From: Bacteroidota bacterium
GTDB lineage: Bacteria; Bacteroidota; Ignavibacteria; OLB7
DNA length: 47,932 nucleotides
Reading direction: 5' to 3'
Assembly: GCA_018266795.1 (NCBI GenBank)
Contig: JAFDZV010000030.1
Span: 1 to 47,932 of the forward strand
The number at the start of each line of letters is the position of its first letter. Within the stretch, counting starts at the first letter, position 1. Both the position numbers and the translations under genes were made by a program. The notes below the pieces were generated by a model that made no database searches, was not told the origin of the DNA, and saw nothing but the letters and a program-made list of their open reading frames with translations. Shown here piece by piece: positions 9,537 through 17,658 of the stretch.

Positions 9537-10136
9537 ATGGATCATTTGATACTCAGTCTATCGCCGGACCGATTCAAGGTGTTCTTCGCATGTCCCATCT
9601 CGATGTATATCGATCCGGTGACGTCGCGCCTGAACGCCGGCTACGAACACTTCATCCGCACGGTGCACGGCGTGATCGGCGAGTTGAGCGATGAAACGTT
9701 TCTCGCGATCGAGCGGGAGGAGTGGGGCGCGAGCATACTGCCGTCGCAGGTCTGCACGCCGCTGGACTTCGTGGAGATGCAGCGATGCGATGTGGTGGTT
9801 GCCTATCCCGGGCGGTCGTGCGGCGTGCCGGTGGAACTGGGCTGGGCGACGGCGCTCGGCAAGCCGGTTGTTCTGCTGCTTCGGGACGACGAGGAGTATA
9901 CGCCGGTGATTCTCGGATTGAAGAATGTTCAGGGGTTCCGGGTACAGGAGATCCGGATGCGCGCCGCGGGCGATGCCGGTGCATTCGATCCCGACCGCAT
10001 CACGGCCGATCTGCGCAGGACGCTCGGCGCGCTGGTACGTGAATGGCGGGAGGCGATGCACGGAGGCGACAACCGTCGGCTTGCCGGGACGGAGAACGGT
10101 CTGAACCGGATCACCCACTCAACACAGGACGCCTGA
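9537..10136 (+). CDS. Nucleoside 2-deoxyribosyltransferase-fold protein
   Basis: The 199-residue protein resembles the nucleoside deoxyribosyltransferase/DUF4406 family. The opening FKVFFACPIS corresponds to the family's first strand. CTPLDFVEMQRCDVVVAYPG and GVPVELGWATALGKPVVLL are the usual region around the catalytic glutamate (E of VELGWA). Family members cleave or exchange N-glycosidic bonds. In secondary metabolism they are found in pathways that handle nucleotides or nucleotide-sugar-like intermediates. ATG 9537 is preferred because AGGAAG lies 8 nt upstream; an in-frame ATG at 9501 has no such site. The gene ends 3 bp before the next gene, so the two are almost certainly co-transcribed. 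Confidence 0.75.
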   Translation: MDHLILSLSPDRFKVFFACPISMYIDPVTSRLNAGYEHFIRTVHGVIGELSDETFLAIEREEWGASILPSQVCTPLDFVEMQRCDVVVAYPGRSCGVPVELGWATALGKPVVLLLRDDEEYTPVILGLKNVQGFRVQEIRMRAAGDAGAFDPDRITADLRRTLGALVREWREAMHGGDNRRLAGTENGLNRITHSTQDA

Positions 10137-10139
10137 CGC

Positions 10140-11354
10140 ATGGAAACGATCGAGCGCGAAGTCCGGTTCCACAACCACGGCATGCTTGGCGCATGGTTGA
10201 TCGGCGAGGAGGAGATCGAGGAGTGCACCGACGTGCTTCGGAGCCGCTCCCCCTTCAGACACTACGGTATCGACCTGAAGCACAAGGCACGCACGTTCGA
10301 GGCGGAGGCTGCCGCCACCCTGGGGGTGAGCGGCGCGCTGGCGGTGAACTCCGGGACGTCCGCGCTCGCCTGCGCCATGGCCGCGCTGCGCCTGGCGCCG
10401 GGGGACGAGGTGATCGTTCCCGCATGCACGTTCGTTGCCACCGCAAACGCGGTTGTGCTCGCCGGCGGCATTCCGGTGTTCGCGGAGATCGACGGATCGC
10501 TCGGGCTGGATCCCGAATCCACTGCGGAGCGGATAACGCCGCGCACGGTGGGGATCATCCCCGTGCATCTTCAGGGGATGCCATGCCGCATAGGAGATAT
10601 CGTGAGCATCGCGCGGGAGCGCGGGCTCTGGGTTGTGGAGGATGCAGCGCAGGCGTTCGGCGCGTCGGCGCAGGCGCGCGCGCTCGGAACGCACGGCGAT
10701 ATCGGCGTCTACAGCCTGCAGGCACACAAGACGATCACCTGCGGCGAAGGCGGATTGCTGGTAACGGATGATGCAACGCTGCTGCGCCGCGCGCGCGCGT
10801 ATCAGGATCAGGGAGGTCTGCGCGAGGGGGACGACTATCCTACGTGGGATGCACCGGAGAGCGGATTCGGCCACAACATGAAGATCAGCGAGTTGCACGC
10901 CGCCGTAGCGCTGGCGCAGGTGCGAAAGCTTTCCGTGATCCGCGAGCGGATGCGTGCCCTGCATGCGCTGGTTGCATCGAACGCGGATCTGGGGGGACGC
11001 ATGATGCGGCTTGACCACGATCCCGCCGGCTCGCTCCCCTACGCCTTCATCCTGTTCGCGCACGATGCGGGCGACCGCGCGTGCATCATCGAGCAGCTGG
11101 ATGAACAGGGGATTCCGGCGGACGGCCTGTACGGTGAGGCGATCTATCACCTTCGCCCCTTCGTACGCTGGGCAAACGGCGAACGCGTTCCGGGCCTTCC
11201 GCATCCCGAACTGCGGCCGGAGTTCCGTCCGTGTCCGCGCTCCGAGGAGCTGATGCAGCGCATCGTTCGTATTCCGTTGAACCCGGCCTACGAGCCGGAG
11301 GATATGATGATGCTTGCGCGTGTGCTCACGGCCATTCTGAACAGGAGATCCTGA
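10140..11354 (+). CDS. DegT/DnrJ/EryC1-family PLP sugar aminotransferase (first copy)
   Basis: The 404-residue protein shows the whole sugar-aminotransferase signature. NSGTSAL near residue 75 binds the phosphate, VIVPACTFVATANAV and VEDAAQAFGA follow, and the PLP lysine is in VYSLQAHKTITCGEGG. Length and motif order are those of a standard functional enzyme. The family transfers an amino group from glutamate or glutamine to a nucleotide-linked keto sugar or to scyllo-inosose-like cyclitols. A second member at 12911 suggests two amination steps in the pathway. AGGA lies 10 nt before the start. A gap of 191 bp separates it from the glycosyltransferase gene. Confidence 0.88.
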   Translation: METIEREVRFHNHGMLGAWLIGEEEIEECTDVLRSRSPFRHYGIDLKHKARTFEAEAAATLGVSGALAVNSGTSALACAMAALRLAPGDEVIVPACTFVATANAVVLAGGIPVFAEIDGSLGLDPESTAERITPRTVGIIPVHLQGMPCRIGDIVSIARERGLWVVEDAAQAFGASAQARALGTHGDIGVYSLQAHKTITCGEGGLLVTDDATLLRRARAYQDQGGLREGDDYPTWDAPESGFGHNMKISELHAAVALAQVRKLSVIRERMRALHALVASNADLGGRMMRLDHDPAGSLPYAFILFAHDAGDRACIIEQLDEQGIPADGLYGEAIYHLRPFVRWANGERVPGLPHPELRPEFRPCPRSEELMQRIVRIPLNPAYEPEDMMMLARVLTAILNRRS

Positions 11355-11545
11355 CGGATCCGGGCGGCAACAACCTGCAGGGCGTTCTCCCCTTTCGTTC
11401 GGCCTGTTCCTGCAACTGACCGGGAATCACGGCGAGCCGCAGGCGAGCGTACAAGGAACCGGGCGTCCGGTTATCAGAGGCCCGATAGAACGTGATCAAT
11501 CTTTTGACGGGAACTCCAACACGCAACCATTCCACGAGGGGAACC

Positions 11546-12721
11546 ATGCGACCTCTGATCGTACTCGATGCCGCGCCGTTCTGCTACGGCCCCGTCTCCA
11601 CGCTGATGGCGATCGTGGATCACATCCCCCCCGATGCAGCGGACCTGGTGCTGCTCGCATCCGGCACGGTTGCGGAGTTCGCGGCTCCCTACGGCGACCG
11701 GTTTCGCGTCATCGAATGCGACACCGAGAAGCTGGAGGATCTGGAGCGCATCGCACCGCTGCTGGAGCAGTGCGATCTCTTCATCTCGAACACCAACCCG
11801 CCCGGCGCGCTCTTCGCATGCCGGCGCGGCTGCCCGACCATCTACGTGGATACGCTCTTCTGGATGTGGGACGAGGTGGACCGTGAGATCGCGGAGTCCG
11901 TGCTGGTCTATGCGGCGCAGGACTTCGACGGAATCGGAGAGAACCGCAGGCGCATCGGATCGCATATCAGGAACTTCCGCGTCGTGGGTCCGCTGATCAG
12001 CACGCCCCCTCCCTCCTTCGGTCGCCGGGGGAATCGCTGCATCGTAAGCTTCGGCGGAATGGAGTCCAGCCTGACGATACCCGGAACAACCAACCGCTAT
12101 CCATGGGTGATGACGGAGCTTCTGCTGAAGGCGCTGAACCGTGTCGAGCCGTTCGACAACGTTCTCTTCTGCGGCCGCGGGCCCGTCATGCACCAGCTTG
12201 CATCCGAGTTCGGCCGCCCGGACGTGGAGTTCCGCTTCGTTGCACACCAGGAACTGATCGCGGAACTGCAGCGCTGCAGTATGCTGCTCCTCTCACCGGG
12301 GCTCACCGGCTGCTTCGAGGCCGCGGCCGCAGGCACTCCAACCGTGCTGCTCCTTCCGCAGAACTACAGCCAGCAGTTGCAGGCCGCCACGTTCGCCGCG
12401 GACAGGGGCTGGCCGTTCGCAGGAAATGACTGGAGCAGGATCTATCCATCGGTGAGCTTCCCCCGCTACATGCCGGAGGCCGAGGCGATCGCCGGGCTCA
12501 ATCAGGTAATCCGCACCTTCGAGACCGACGCCGATGCGCAGGAGCGTTACGTGAACATGGTTGTGGAGGATATGCACGCGGCCGCGGGCCGCCGGGCCGG
12601 CCACACGATGCGCTCGGGCGCGGCGGATGTGGCGGAGATGATCGTGCAGGTTCTGGCGGCCGGGCCGCTCCGTTCGCGCCCGCATCGTGCCGCTGCGGGC
12701 GCAGTGATGGAACGCATGTAA
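11546..12721 (+). CDS. GT-B fold glycosyltransferase-like protein
   Basis: The 391-residue protein is built like a GT-B transferase. A Rossmann half opens with MRPLIVLDAAPFCYGP. The nucleotide-sugar half contains IVSFGGMESS, VLFCGRGPVM and the loop LLSPGLTGCFEAAAAGTPTV near residues 250-270, equivalent to the donor-binding region of GT1/GT28 enzymes. LLLPQNYSQQLQA follows. It has no membrane segment, so it should act in the cytoplasm. GAGGGG immediately before ATG 11546 decides the start against an in-frame ATG at 11492. The acceptor is unknown. The C-terminal 30 residues are Arg/Ala-rich and poorly conserved in character. Confidence 0.75.
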   Translation: MRPLIVLDAAPFCYGPVSTLMAIVDHIPPDAADLVLLASGTVAEFAAPYGDRFRVIECDTEKLEDLERIAPLLEQCDLFISNTNPPGALFACRRGCPTIYVDTLFWMWDEVDREIAESVLVYAAQDFDGIGENRRRIGSHIRNFRVVGPLISTPPPSFGRRGNRCIVSFGGMESSLTIPGTTNRYPWVMTELLLKALNRVEPFDNVLFCGRGPVMHQLASEFGRPDVEFRFVAHQELIAELQRCSMLLLSPGLTGCFEAAAAGTPTVLLLPQNYSQQLQAATFAADRGWPFAGNDWSRIYPSVSFPRYMPEAEAIAGLNQVIRTFETDADAQERYVNMVVEDMHAAAGRRAGHTMRSGAADVAEMIVQVLAAGPLRSRPHRAAAGAVMERM

Positions 12722-12910
12722 GCGCGTACAACCGGACATCCTTCCAGCCGGCGGGCCGCACAATCCGGCAATGGTAACCCGTCTCGTCGTATCATGAAAC
12801 GCGTCTCCGATTCAATCGCCGGAACCGCCGCGCACGCCCGATGATGCGGACATCGGGAAGATCGAAGGCTGTGATGCAGGCGAACGTTCCAGAAACAATC
12901 TCACAACGGC

Positions 12911-14080
12911 ATGCCGCCAACCGATACCATCAACAACGGCGCAACGGCGCACGCGGGGCAGGCGCCGGCCCAGCCACGGCACGGGGAGGAGGTGATGCGC
13001 GTCGTGGAGCAACGGCTGAGCGTGGAGTTCGGCTTTCGCGATCCGCTCCTGGTGCGATCGGCGAGCGAGGGATTCCTCTGCACGCTTCTGGCACTCGGCA
13101 TCGGCACCGGCGACGAAGTGATCCTGCCGGTCTCGATCTGCCATACGATGATCAACGCAACGCTCCTCTCCGGCGCAACGCCGGTGCTGGCGGACTGCGA
13201 CCAGCAGATGGCATTGAGCGCCGCGGCTGCGAAGCTGAGGATCACCCCGCGAACGCGATGCATTGCTGCGCACCACCCGTTCGGCCGAGCAGTTGATCTC
13301 TCCCCGTTGAGGGCTGTCGCGGCGCGATCCGCCAACCCGGTCGTGCTTGTGGAGGATTGCGCGCAGGCGCTCGGCGCCGCACTGGATGCACCGGTTGGCC
13401 TCTTCGGTGACGTCGCGCTCTTCTCCTTCGCCGCACGCAAGCCGCTGGCAGCCGGCACGGGTGGGATGGTTGTTGTGCACGGCCACTCTCCGCACAACGA
13501 ATCGCTGCGCGCCCGCCTGCGTCATACCGCACGCGTCGGCGCGCCCGGATATCCCGATGACGAACTGCTCGGCTGGTTCTCCAGCCCCTCCCCATCCGAT
13601 GCCGCGACGTTGCTGGAACAGATCGACCGGTTCCGCGGTGACCTGCGGGCGCGGCTGTCCGCTGCGGCCGAGGCTGTGACGATCCTTGCATCCTCGTTCA
13701 GCGTCCTCTCCTCGGAGGATCCGCGCCGGTGGCCGCCGCGCAGCGTGTTCCACAGAATAGTCGTCGATCTGCCGACACGGAACCGTCCGGCTCGCTACGA
13801 GGGGATCATGCGCCGGCTCGATGCGATGCTTCCCCCGTCCGCGCGCAGAGTTGTGGAGAGCGGCATCCCGCGCGCGCCGTTCGAGACGGAGTATCTGCAG
13901 GAACGATATCGCCGCGCACGGCGCGAGGATCTGTGCGACGCTCCGGGAGTCGAGTTTCCGGTGTGGAACTCGTATCGCTGGCGGTATGTGTATCTGCGTA
14001 CCGATGCCTCGGTATCGCGGAGCGATCTGCTGGCCGCATGCCACGCGCTTGTCCACGCCATCGGCTCCAACGAGGATTGA
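12911..14080 (+). CDS. DegT/DnrJ/EryC1-like PLP enzyme (second, diverged copy)
   Basis: The 389-residue protein follows the sugar-aminotransferase plan less closely than its neighbour at 10140. RSASEGFLCTLLALGIGTGDEVILP replaces the NSGTSAL region, VEDCAQALGA supplies the cofactor Asp, and the lysine lies in LFSFAARKPLAAGTGG. The C-terminal part is shorter than usual. It may aminate a different substrate or have another PLP-dependent activity. ATG 12911 has no ribosome-binding site, whereas ATG 12995 follows GGGGAGG directly and would give a 361-residue protein still containing the fold; the true start may be there. Its stop is immediately followed by the ATG of the methyltransferase. Confidence 0.8.
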   Translation: MPPTDTINNGATAHAGQAPAQPRHGEEVMRVVEQRLSVEFGFRDPLLVRSASEGFLCTLLALGIGTGDEVILPVSICHTMINATLLSGATPVLADCDQQMALSAAAAKLRITPRTRCIAAHHPFGRAVDLSPLRAVAARSANPVVLVEDCAQALGAALDAPVGLFGDVALFSFAARKPLAAGTGGMVVVHGHSPHNESLRARLRHTARVGAPGYPDDELLGWFSSPSPSDAATLLEQIDRFRGDLRARLSAAAEAVTILASSFSVLSSEDPRRWPPRSVFHRIVVDLPTRNRPARYEGIMRRLDAMLPPSARRVVESGIPRAPFETEYLQERYRRARREDLCDAPGVEFPVWNSYRWRYVYLRTDASVSRSDLLAACHALVHAIGSNED

Positions 14081-14875
14081 ATGACGCACGCCACGAGAGA
14101 TGAACGTCTGGAAGGGTGGCTCTACGACTGGGAGAACAGCCTCACGCTCCAGCGGCAGAATCTGGACATCGGCTTCTACAGCGCGCTCGCGGCGCGGCGG
14201 TGGCCTTCGGCTGTGGACATCCTGGAGTTCGCATGCGGAACAGGAAGGGTGGCGCTGCCGCTTTCACGTGCGGGGCACCGGGTACGCGGCGTGGACATCT
14301 CGCAAAGCCGTCTGCTCGTTGCACGCGAGAAGATCGAGCCCGGCCTCGAGATCGCATTCGAGTATGGTGACATGCGCTGCTACGATGGGAAGGCGGCCTT
14401 CGATCTGGTGCTGGTACCGTACAGCTCCTTCCTGCTTCTCGCGTCGGACACGGAGCGCACGTCGTGCCTGCGCTCGCTACGGCAGCGCATGAAGCCCGGC
14501 GGGCTCGCGGTGGTCGATCTCTCCCCGAACTTCCTTCGCCATCCGGAGACGGAACAAGCGCCGGAAGCGTACGGCCTCTGCGCCCCTCTGAATGCAATGG
14601 TGGAGCTCAGCCACACGGTGCGTCAGGACTACGTGCGGCAGATCACGACGATCCGGAAAAACTATCGCATCACGTCGGCAGGCGGCAGCGTCGAGGAGTT
14701 CGCGACCAACGAGACATGGTACACACTGAAGGTGCTGGAGATGCGATGGCTGGCGGCGCAGAGCGGGCTGCGTGTGGCGGACATTCTCGGCACGTATCAC
14801 GGCGATCCGCTCCTGTGCGACGGCGAGTATCAGCCAACGGCATACAAGAACATCTACCTGCTGGAAGGGGCGTAA
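14081..14875 (+). CDS. SAM-dependent class I methyltransferase
   Basis: The 264-residue protein has the Rossmann methyltransferase core. Motif I is ILEFACGTGRVALPLSRAG near residues 48-66, with the acidic end of strand 2 in VRGVDIS, motif II near VLVPYSSFLLL and a post-III region RMKPGGLAVVDLSP. The C-terminal part contains the mixed beta region seen in small-molecule methyltransferases. It probably methylates an O or N of the pathway product. The ATG abuts the preceding TGA, so it is translationally coupled to the second DegT-like gene. Confidence 0.85.
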   Translation: MTHATRDERLEGWLYDWENSLTLQRQNLDIGFYSALAARRWPSAVDILEFACGTGRVALPLSRAGHRVRGVDISQSRLLVAREKIEPGLEIAFEYGDMRCYDGKAAFDLVLVPYSSFLLLASDTERTSCLRSLRQRMKPGGLAVVDLSPNFLRHPETEQAPEAYGLCAPLNAMVELSHTVRQDYVRQITTIRKNYRITSAGGSVEEFATNETWYTLKVLEMRWLAAQSGLRVADILGTYHGDPLLCDGEYQPTAYKNIYLLEGA

Positions 14876-14934
14876 CGGCCATTCCGAACGCTCCCGGTGC
14901 GCGGCGCACCATCACACGATACAGGACAACCTTC

Positions 14935-15933
14935 ATGCAGAGCGGCACATCATCCCTGACAGTTCGCTATTCGCTGGTCACCCCCTGCTACAATGCAGCC
15001 GGCACGCTCGGGCGCCAGCTTGCGCTCCTTGCGAACGAGCACATCGCCGCGCCGTGGGAGATGGTGATTGTCGACAACGGCTCCACGGACGGCACGCTTG
15101 CCGTGGCGGAGACCTACGCCGATCGCATCCCGAACCTTCGCATTGTGGATGCGAGCAACGTTCCGCGCAGCATCGCACATGCCCGCAATACGGGCGTTGC
15201 GGCCGCCGCTGCGGATCGTATTCTCTTCCTCGATGCCGATGACGAGATCGCACCGGGATGGCTTGCGGCGATGGCCGGCGCGCTGGAGACATGCGGGCTG
15301 GTTGGCTGCCGCATCGACTACGACAGGCTGAACCTGAACTGGCCGGCAAGCCGCAGCATGGAGCCGCAGCAATCGGGACTCGCCAGCGAATACGGTTTCC
15401 TTCCCTACTGCACCAGTTGCGGCATGGGAGTCTGGCGTGAATATCACGATGCCGTTGGCGGGTTCGATCCTGTCTACCGACGGCTGGAGGATATCGACTA
15501 CTGCTGGCGCGTGCAGCTTGCAACGGGCGTGACGCCCGGCTTCGTGCCCGCCGCCACTCTCCATTACAGGCTGCGCGGCACCAGCGAACGCGTGTTCATG
15601 CAGTCCATGGACTGGGGATTCGATGAAGCGTATCTCTTCCAGCGGTTTCATCCGCACGGATTCGCACGCCCGGCCTACTCGCCAGTGGGCTCCTGGGAGC
15701 GGGCACAGGCGCTTGCCGACGAGTTGATCGGGCAACGGGATCTCCTGAACGACGATCGCGGGCGGTTGCAGTGGTGGAAGTGGGCAGGGTATTTCGTGGG
15801 ATCGATGGAGGGTTGGGCGGTGTACGGAGCGGATGATCGCGGCGCGAACGCCGGCGCAGTACAGGGTGCCGGCCGGAAGCGTGCGGAGAGTACGCTGGAC
15901 GCGTTCGCGAAGGTCATGCAGGAAGCTCTGTAG
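14935..15933 (+). CDS. Family 2 (GT-A) glycosyltransferase
   Basis: The 332-residue protein has the GT2 hallmarks: YSLVTPCYNAAGTL at the N terminus, the uracil-binding DNGSTDGT near residue 42, the metal-binding DADDE in LFLDADDEIAPGW near residue 100, and a catalytic ED in RLEDIDYCWR near residue 185. There is no membrane helix, so it is a soluble transferase using a nucleotide sugar. ATG 14935 follows AGGA by 9-10 nt; the longer in-frame reading overlaps the methyltransferase and is discarded. It is the last gene of the plus-strand operon, and its end overlaps the convergent isomerase-like gene by 20 bp. Confidence 0.87.
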   Translation: MQSGTSSLTVRYSLVTPCYNAAGTLGRQLALLANEHIAAPWEMVIVDNGSTDGTLAVAETYADRIPNLRIVDASNVPRSIAHARNTGVAAAAADRILFLDADDEIAPGWLAAMAGALETCGLVGCRIDYDRLNLNWPASRSMEPQQSGLASEYGFLPYCTSCGMGVWREYHDAVGGFDPVYRRLEDIDYCWRVQLATGVTPGFVPAATLHYRLRGTSERVFMQSMDWGFDEAYLFQRFHPHGFARPAYSPVGSWERAQALADELIGQRDLLNDDRGRLQWWKWAGYFVGSMEGWAVYGADDRGANAGAVQGAGRKRAESTLDAFAKVMQEAL

Positions 15934-16750
15934 ACCGCGCGGCAAACTCCCGCATCGTTGCGAGGCTGATGCGCGCGGCATCGAGCGTGTGATGTTCCAC
16001 GATGATGGGCCGGCCTGCGATGCCGATCTGCAGCAGCCGCGCTGCCATCGCGGCATTGTGCCGGATCCACTCGCCGGTCACAGGCCGGTGAAGATCGGCC
16101 GCACCGTCGTTGGCATGAAGGTGCACACCCACGACGTGCGACTGCACCGCCGCGAGGAAGTCGATGGGCGGCACCAGCGGATCGATCGCGGCATGCCCCG
16201 TATCGAACACCATCCCCACGCGATCGGCGGGCAGGGCCGCAAGCATGCGCAGACACTCATCGGGAGTATCTCCCAGATAGCTCTTCATGCAGGCATCGGG
16301 AAGCCGCTGCGTGTTCTCCAGTCCCACACGGATCCGCATACCGGCCGTGCGTTCCAGTACCCGCTCCACCGCCTCGATCCCCACCTCCAACCGGCCGGCT
16401 TTCTTCGCGCTCGTCCGGCTGAACCCGCAGGTCCCGAGATGAACGGAGAGCCAGCGAGCACCCAGCCGTTCGCCGAACTCCATCTGCTCCGCGACGATGT
16501 CCACGGCCGTCGCCCGGATGCGCGCGATCTTCTCCGCGAGATTCACACCGGGATAGGAGTGCAGGCTTGCGCCGAGTCCCTCGCTCCGCAGAAGATCGGC
16601 GAGTTCGGCGCAGCGGATGCGATCGTGCAGCGCGCCCCCGGCCTCGATCTCCGTGATACGCATCTCCAGATGCGAGACACCGTGCTCGCGCAGCAGCACG
16701 AGCAGGTCGCGACCGATGTGCATGGATGTATGCGAACAGCCGAGGATCAT
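15914..16750 (-). CDS. Sugar-phosphate isomerase/epimerase-type TIM barrel (AP endonuclease 2 family)
   Basis: The 278-residue protein has the metal sites of xylose-isomerase-like TIM barrels: WLSVHLG near residue 106, IRVGLENTQ near 144, GMVFDTGHA near 182, VGVHLHAND near 212 and IIVEHH near 250. These residues bind two divalent ions in epimerases and in endonuclease IV. The length fits small sugar or inositol isomerases/epimerases such as IolE/IolI or hydroxypyruvate isomerase. The start at ATG 16750 is supported by GGGAG 5 nt upstream and a 4-bp ATGA overlap with the preceding gene. It closes the minus-strand operon and overlaps the plus-strand glycosyltransferase gene tail to tail. Confidence 0.82.
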   Translation of the reverse strand: MILGCSHTSMHIGRDLLVLLREHGVSHLEMRITEIEAGGALHDRIRCAELADLLRSEGLGASLHSYPGVNLAEKIARIRATAVDIVAEQMEFGERLGARWLSVHLGTCGFSRTSAKKAGRLEVGIEAVERVLERTAGMRIRVGLENTQRLPDACMKSYLGDTPDECLRMLAALPADRVGMVFDTGHAAIDPLVPPIDFLAAVQSHVVGVHLHANDGAADLHRPVTGEWIRHNAAMAARLLQIGIAGRPIIVEHHTLDAARISLATMREFAARSTELPA

Positions 16751-17658
16751 GGCTTCTCCCACGCGTTCATCCGGAACGTCCGGTTGCCGACGCTGTTCTG
16801 AAGCAGGAAGAGCATGTCATCCTCCGCGGTATACTCCAGGCAGCGGACATCGTTGTAGTGCGCCTCGATCAACGTACATGCGGCGCGCAGTTGGCGGTAT
16901 GCATCGGGATTCACGTCCGGCATCTCGGAGAGATCCTGCTGCAGCGGAGACGTTGTCCCGCCCAGCGCCATTCCCTGCCGTCCGGGAATGAAGTGCCCGT
17001 AGTCCATCGGCCGGCCGGTGTGCGGATGGCGCGTGTAGCACATGCCGGTAAGCGACCGCGGCGTGAGATTGCCGAACACCATGCGCTGCACGATCACCGT
17101 GGCCAGCGGCCGTCCGGCCTCCGTGCGTTCCTGGCGCATCAGATAGTCGTAGAACGCCGTCACCAGCGTTCGCATCTGATCCTCCAACGGACGATCCGGG
17201 AATTCGTGCGGCATCACCAGATGAAGGAAGGTGTGAAACGCCTCCGCATGCGCCGCGCAGACCGCACGCAGTTCCTCGATGAATGCATCGCTTACTCCAT
17301 GCGCGCGTGCAGCCGCGATGCCGAGCGGGTTCAGGCCGATATCGAGCACCGAGTCCGGGAATCGTTTCGGCTCACCCCGTTTCGATTTCATTCCGCATCG
17401 AAAGGAGAGGAGGGGGATGGGCCCGGTGATGCTCTCCTGCAGCACGCAGGTCTCCCCGCAGAGATCATCCAGCAGAGCGGCCCGGTTCTCGGCATCGCGA
17501 TACTGTTCATACCAGCCCGGCGGAATAATCAATGCCTCCGGCACGCGAAGCCCAAGGCTCTCCAGCTCCATCAGCCCCCGGGCCTTTTCACCGAGCGCCT
17601 CCGGATCTCCGCCGGCTACACCGCCGTAGATCCGCACACGTTCCGATGCCGGTTTCAC
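16747..17658 (-). CDS. Stand-alone ATP-grasp domain of pyruvate phosphate dikinase (truncated form)
   Basis: The 303-residue protein corresponds to only the N-terminal nucleotide-binding part of PPDK. It has GEKARGLMELESLGLRVPEA for the LLGGKGA-NLAEM opening, then VIVQRMVFGN, SLTGMCYTRHPHTGRP (the family's SGTGVaFTRnPsTG) and LEYTAEDDMLFLLQ near the end. The phosphohistidine swivel domain and the PEP-binding barrel, which make up the other roughly 550 residues of PPDK, are absent and are not encoded nearby. It cannot catalyse the full dikinase reaction by itself; it may be a kinase or ATP-dependent ligase for another substrate. GTG 17658 is chosen because GGAGG lies 7 nt upstream and GTGA overlaps the previous stop. 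Confidence 0.78.
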   Translation of the reverse strand: MKPASERVRIYGGVAGGDPEALGEKARGLMELESLGLRVPEALIIPPGWYEQYRDAENRAALLDDLCGETCVLQESITGPIPLLSFRCGMKSKRGEPKRFPDSVLDIGLNPLGIAAARAHGVSDAFIEELRAVCAAHAEAFHTFLHLVMPHEFPDRPLEDQMRTLVTAFYDYLMRQERTEAGRPLATVIVQRMVFGNLTPRSLTGMCYTRHPHTGRPMDYGHFIPGRQGMALGGTTSPLQQDLSEMPDVNPDAYRQLRAACTLIEAHYNDVRCLEYTAEDDMLFLLQNSVGNRTFRMNAWEKP

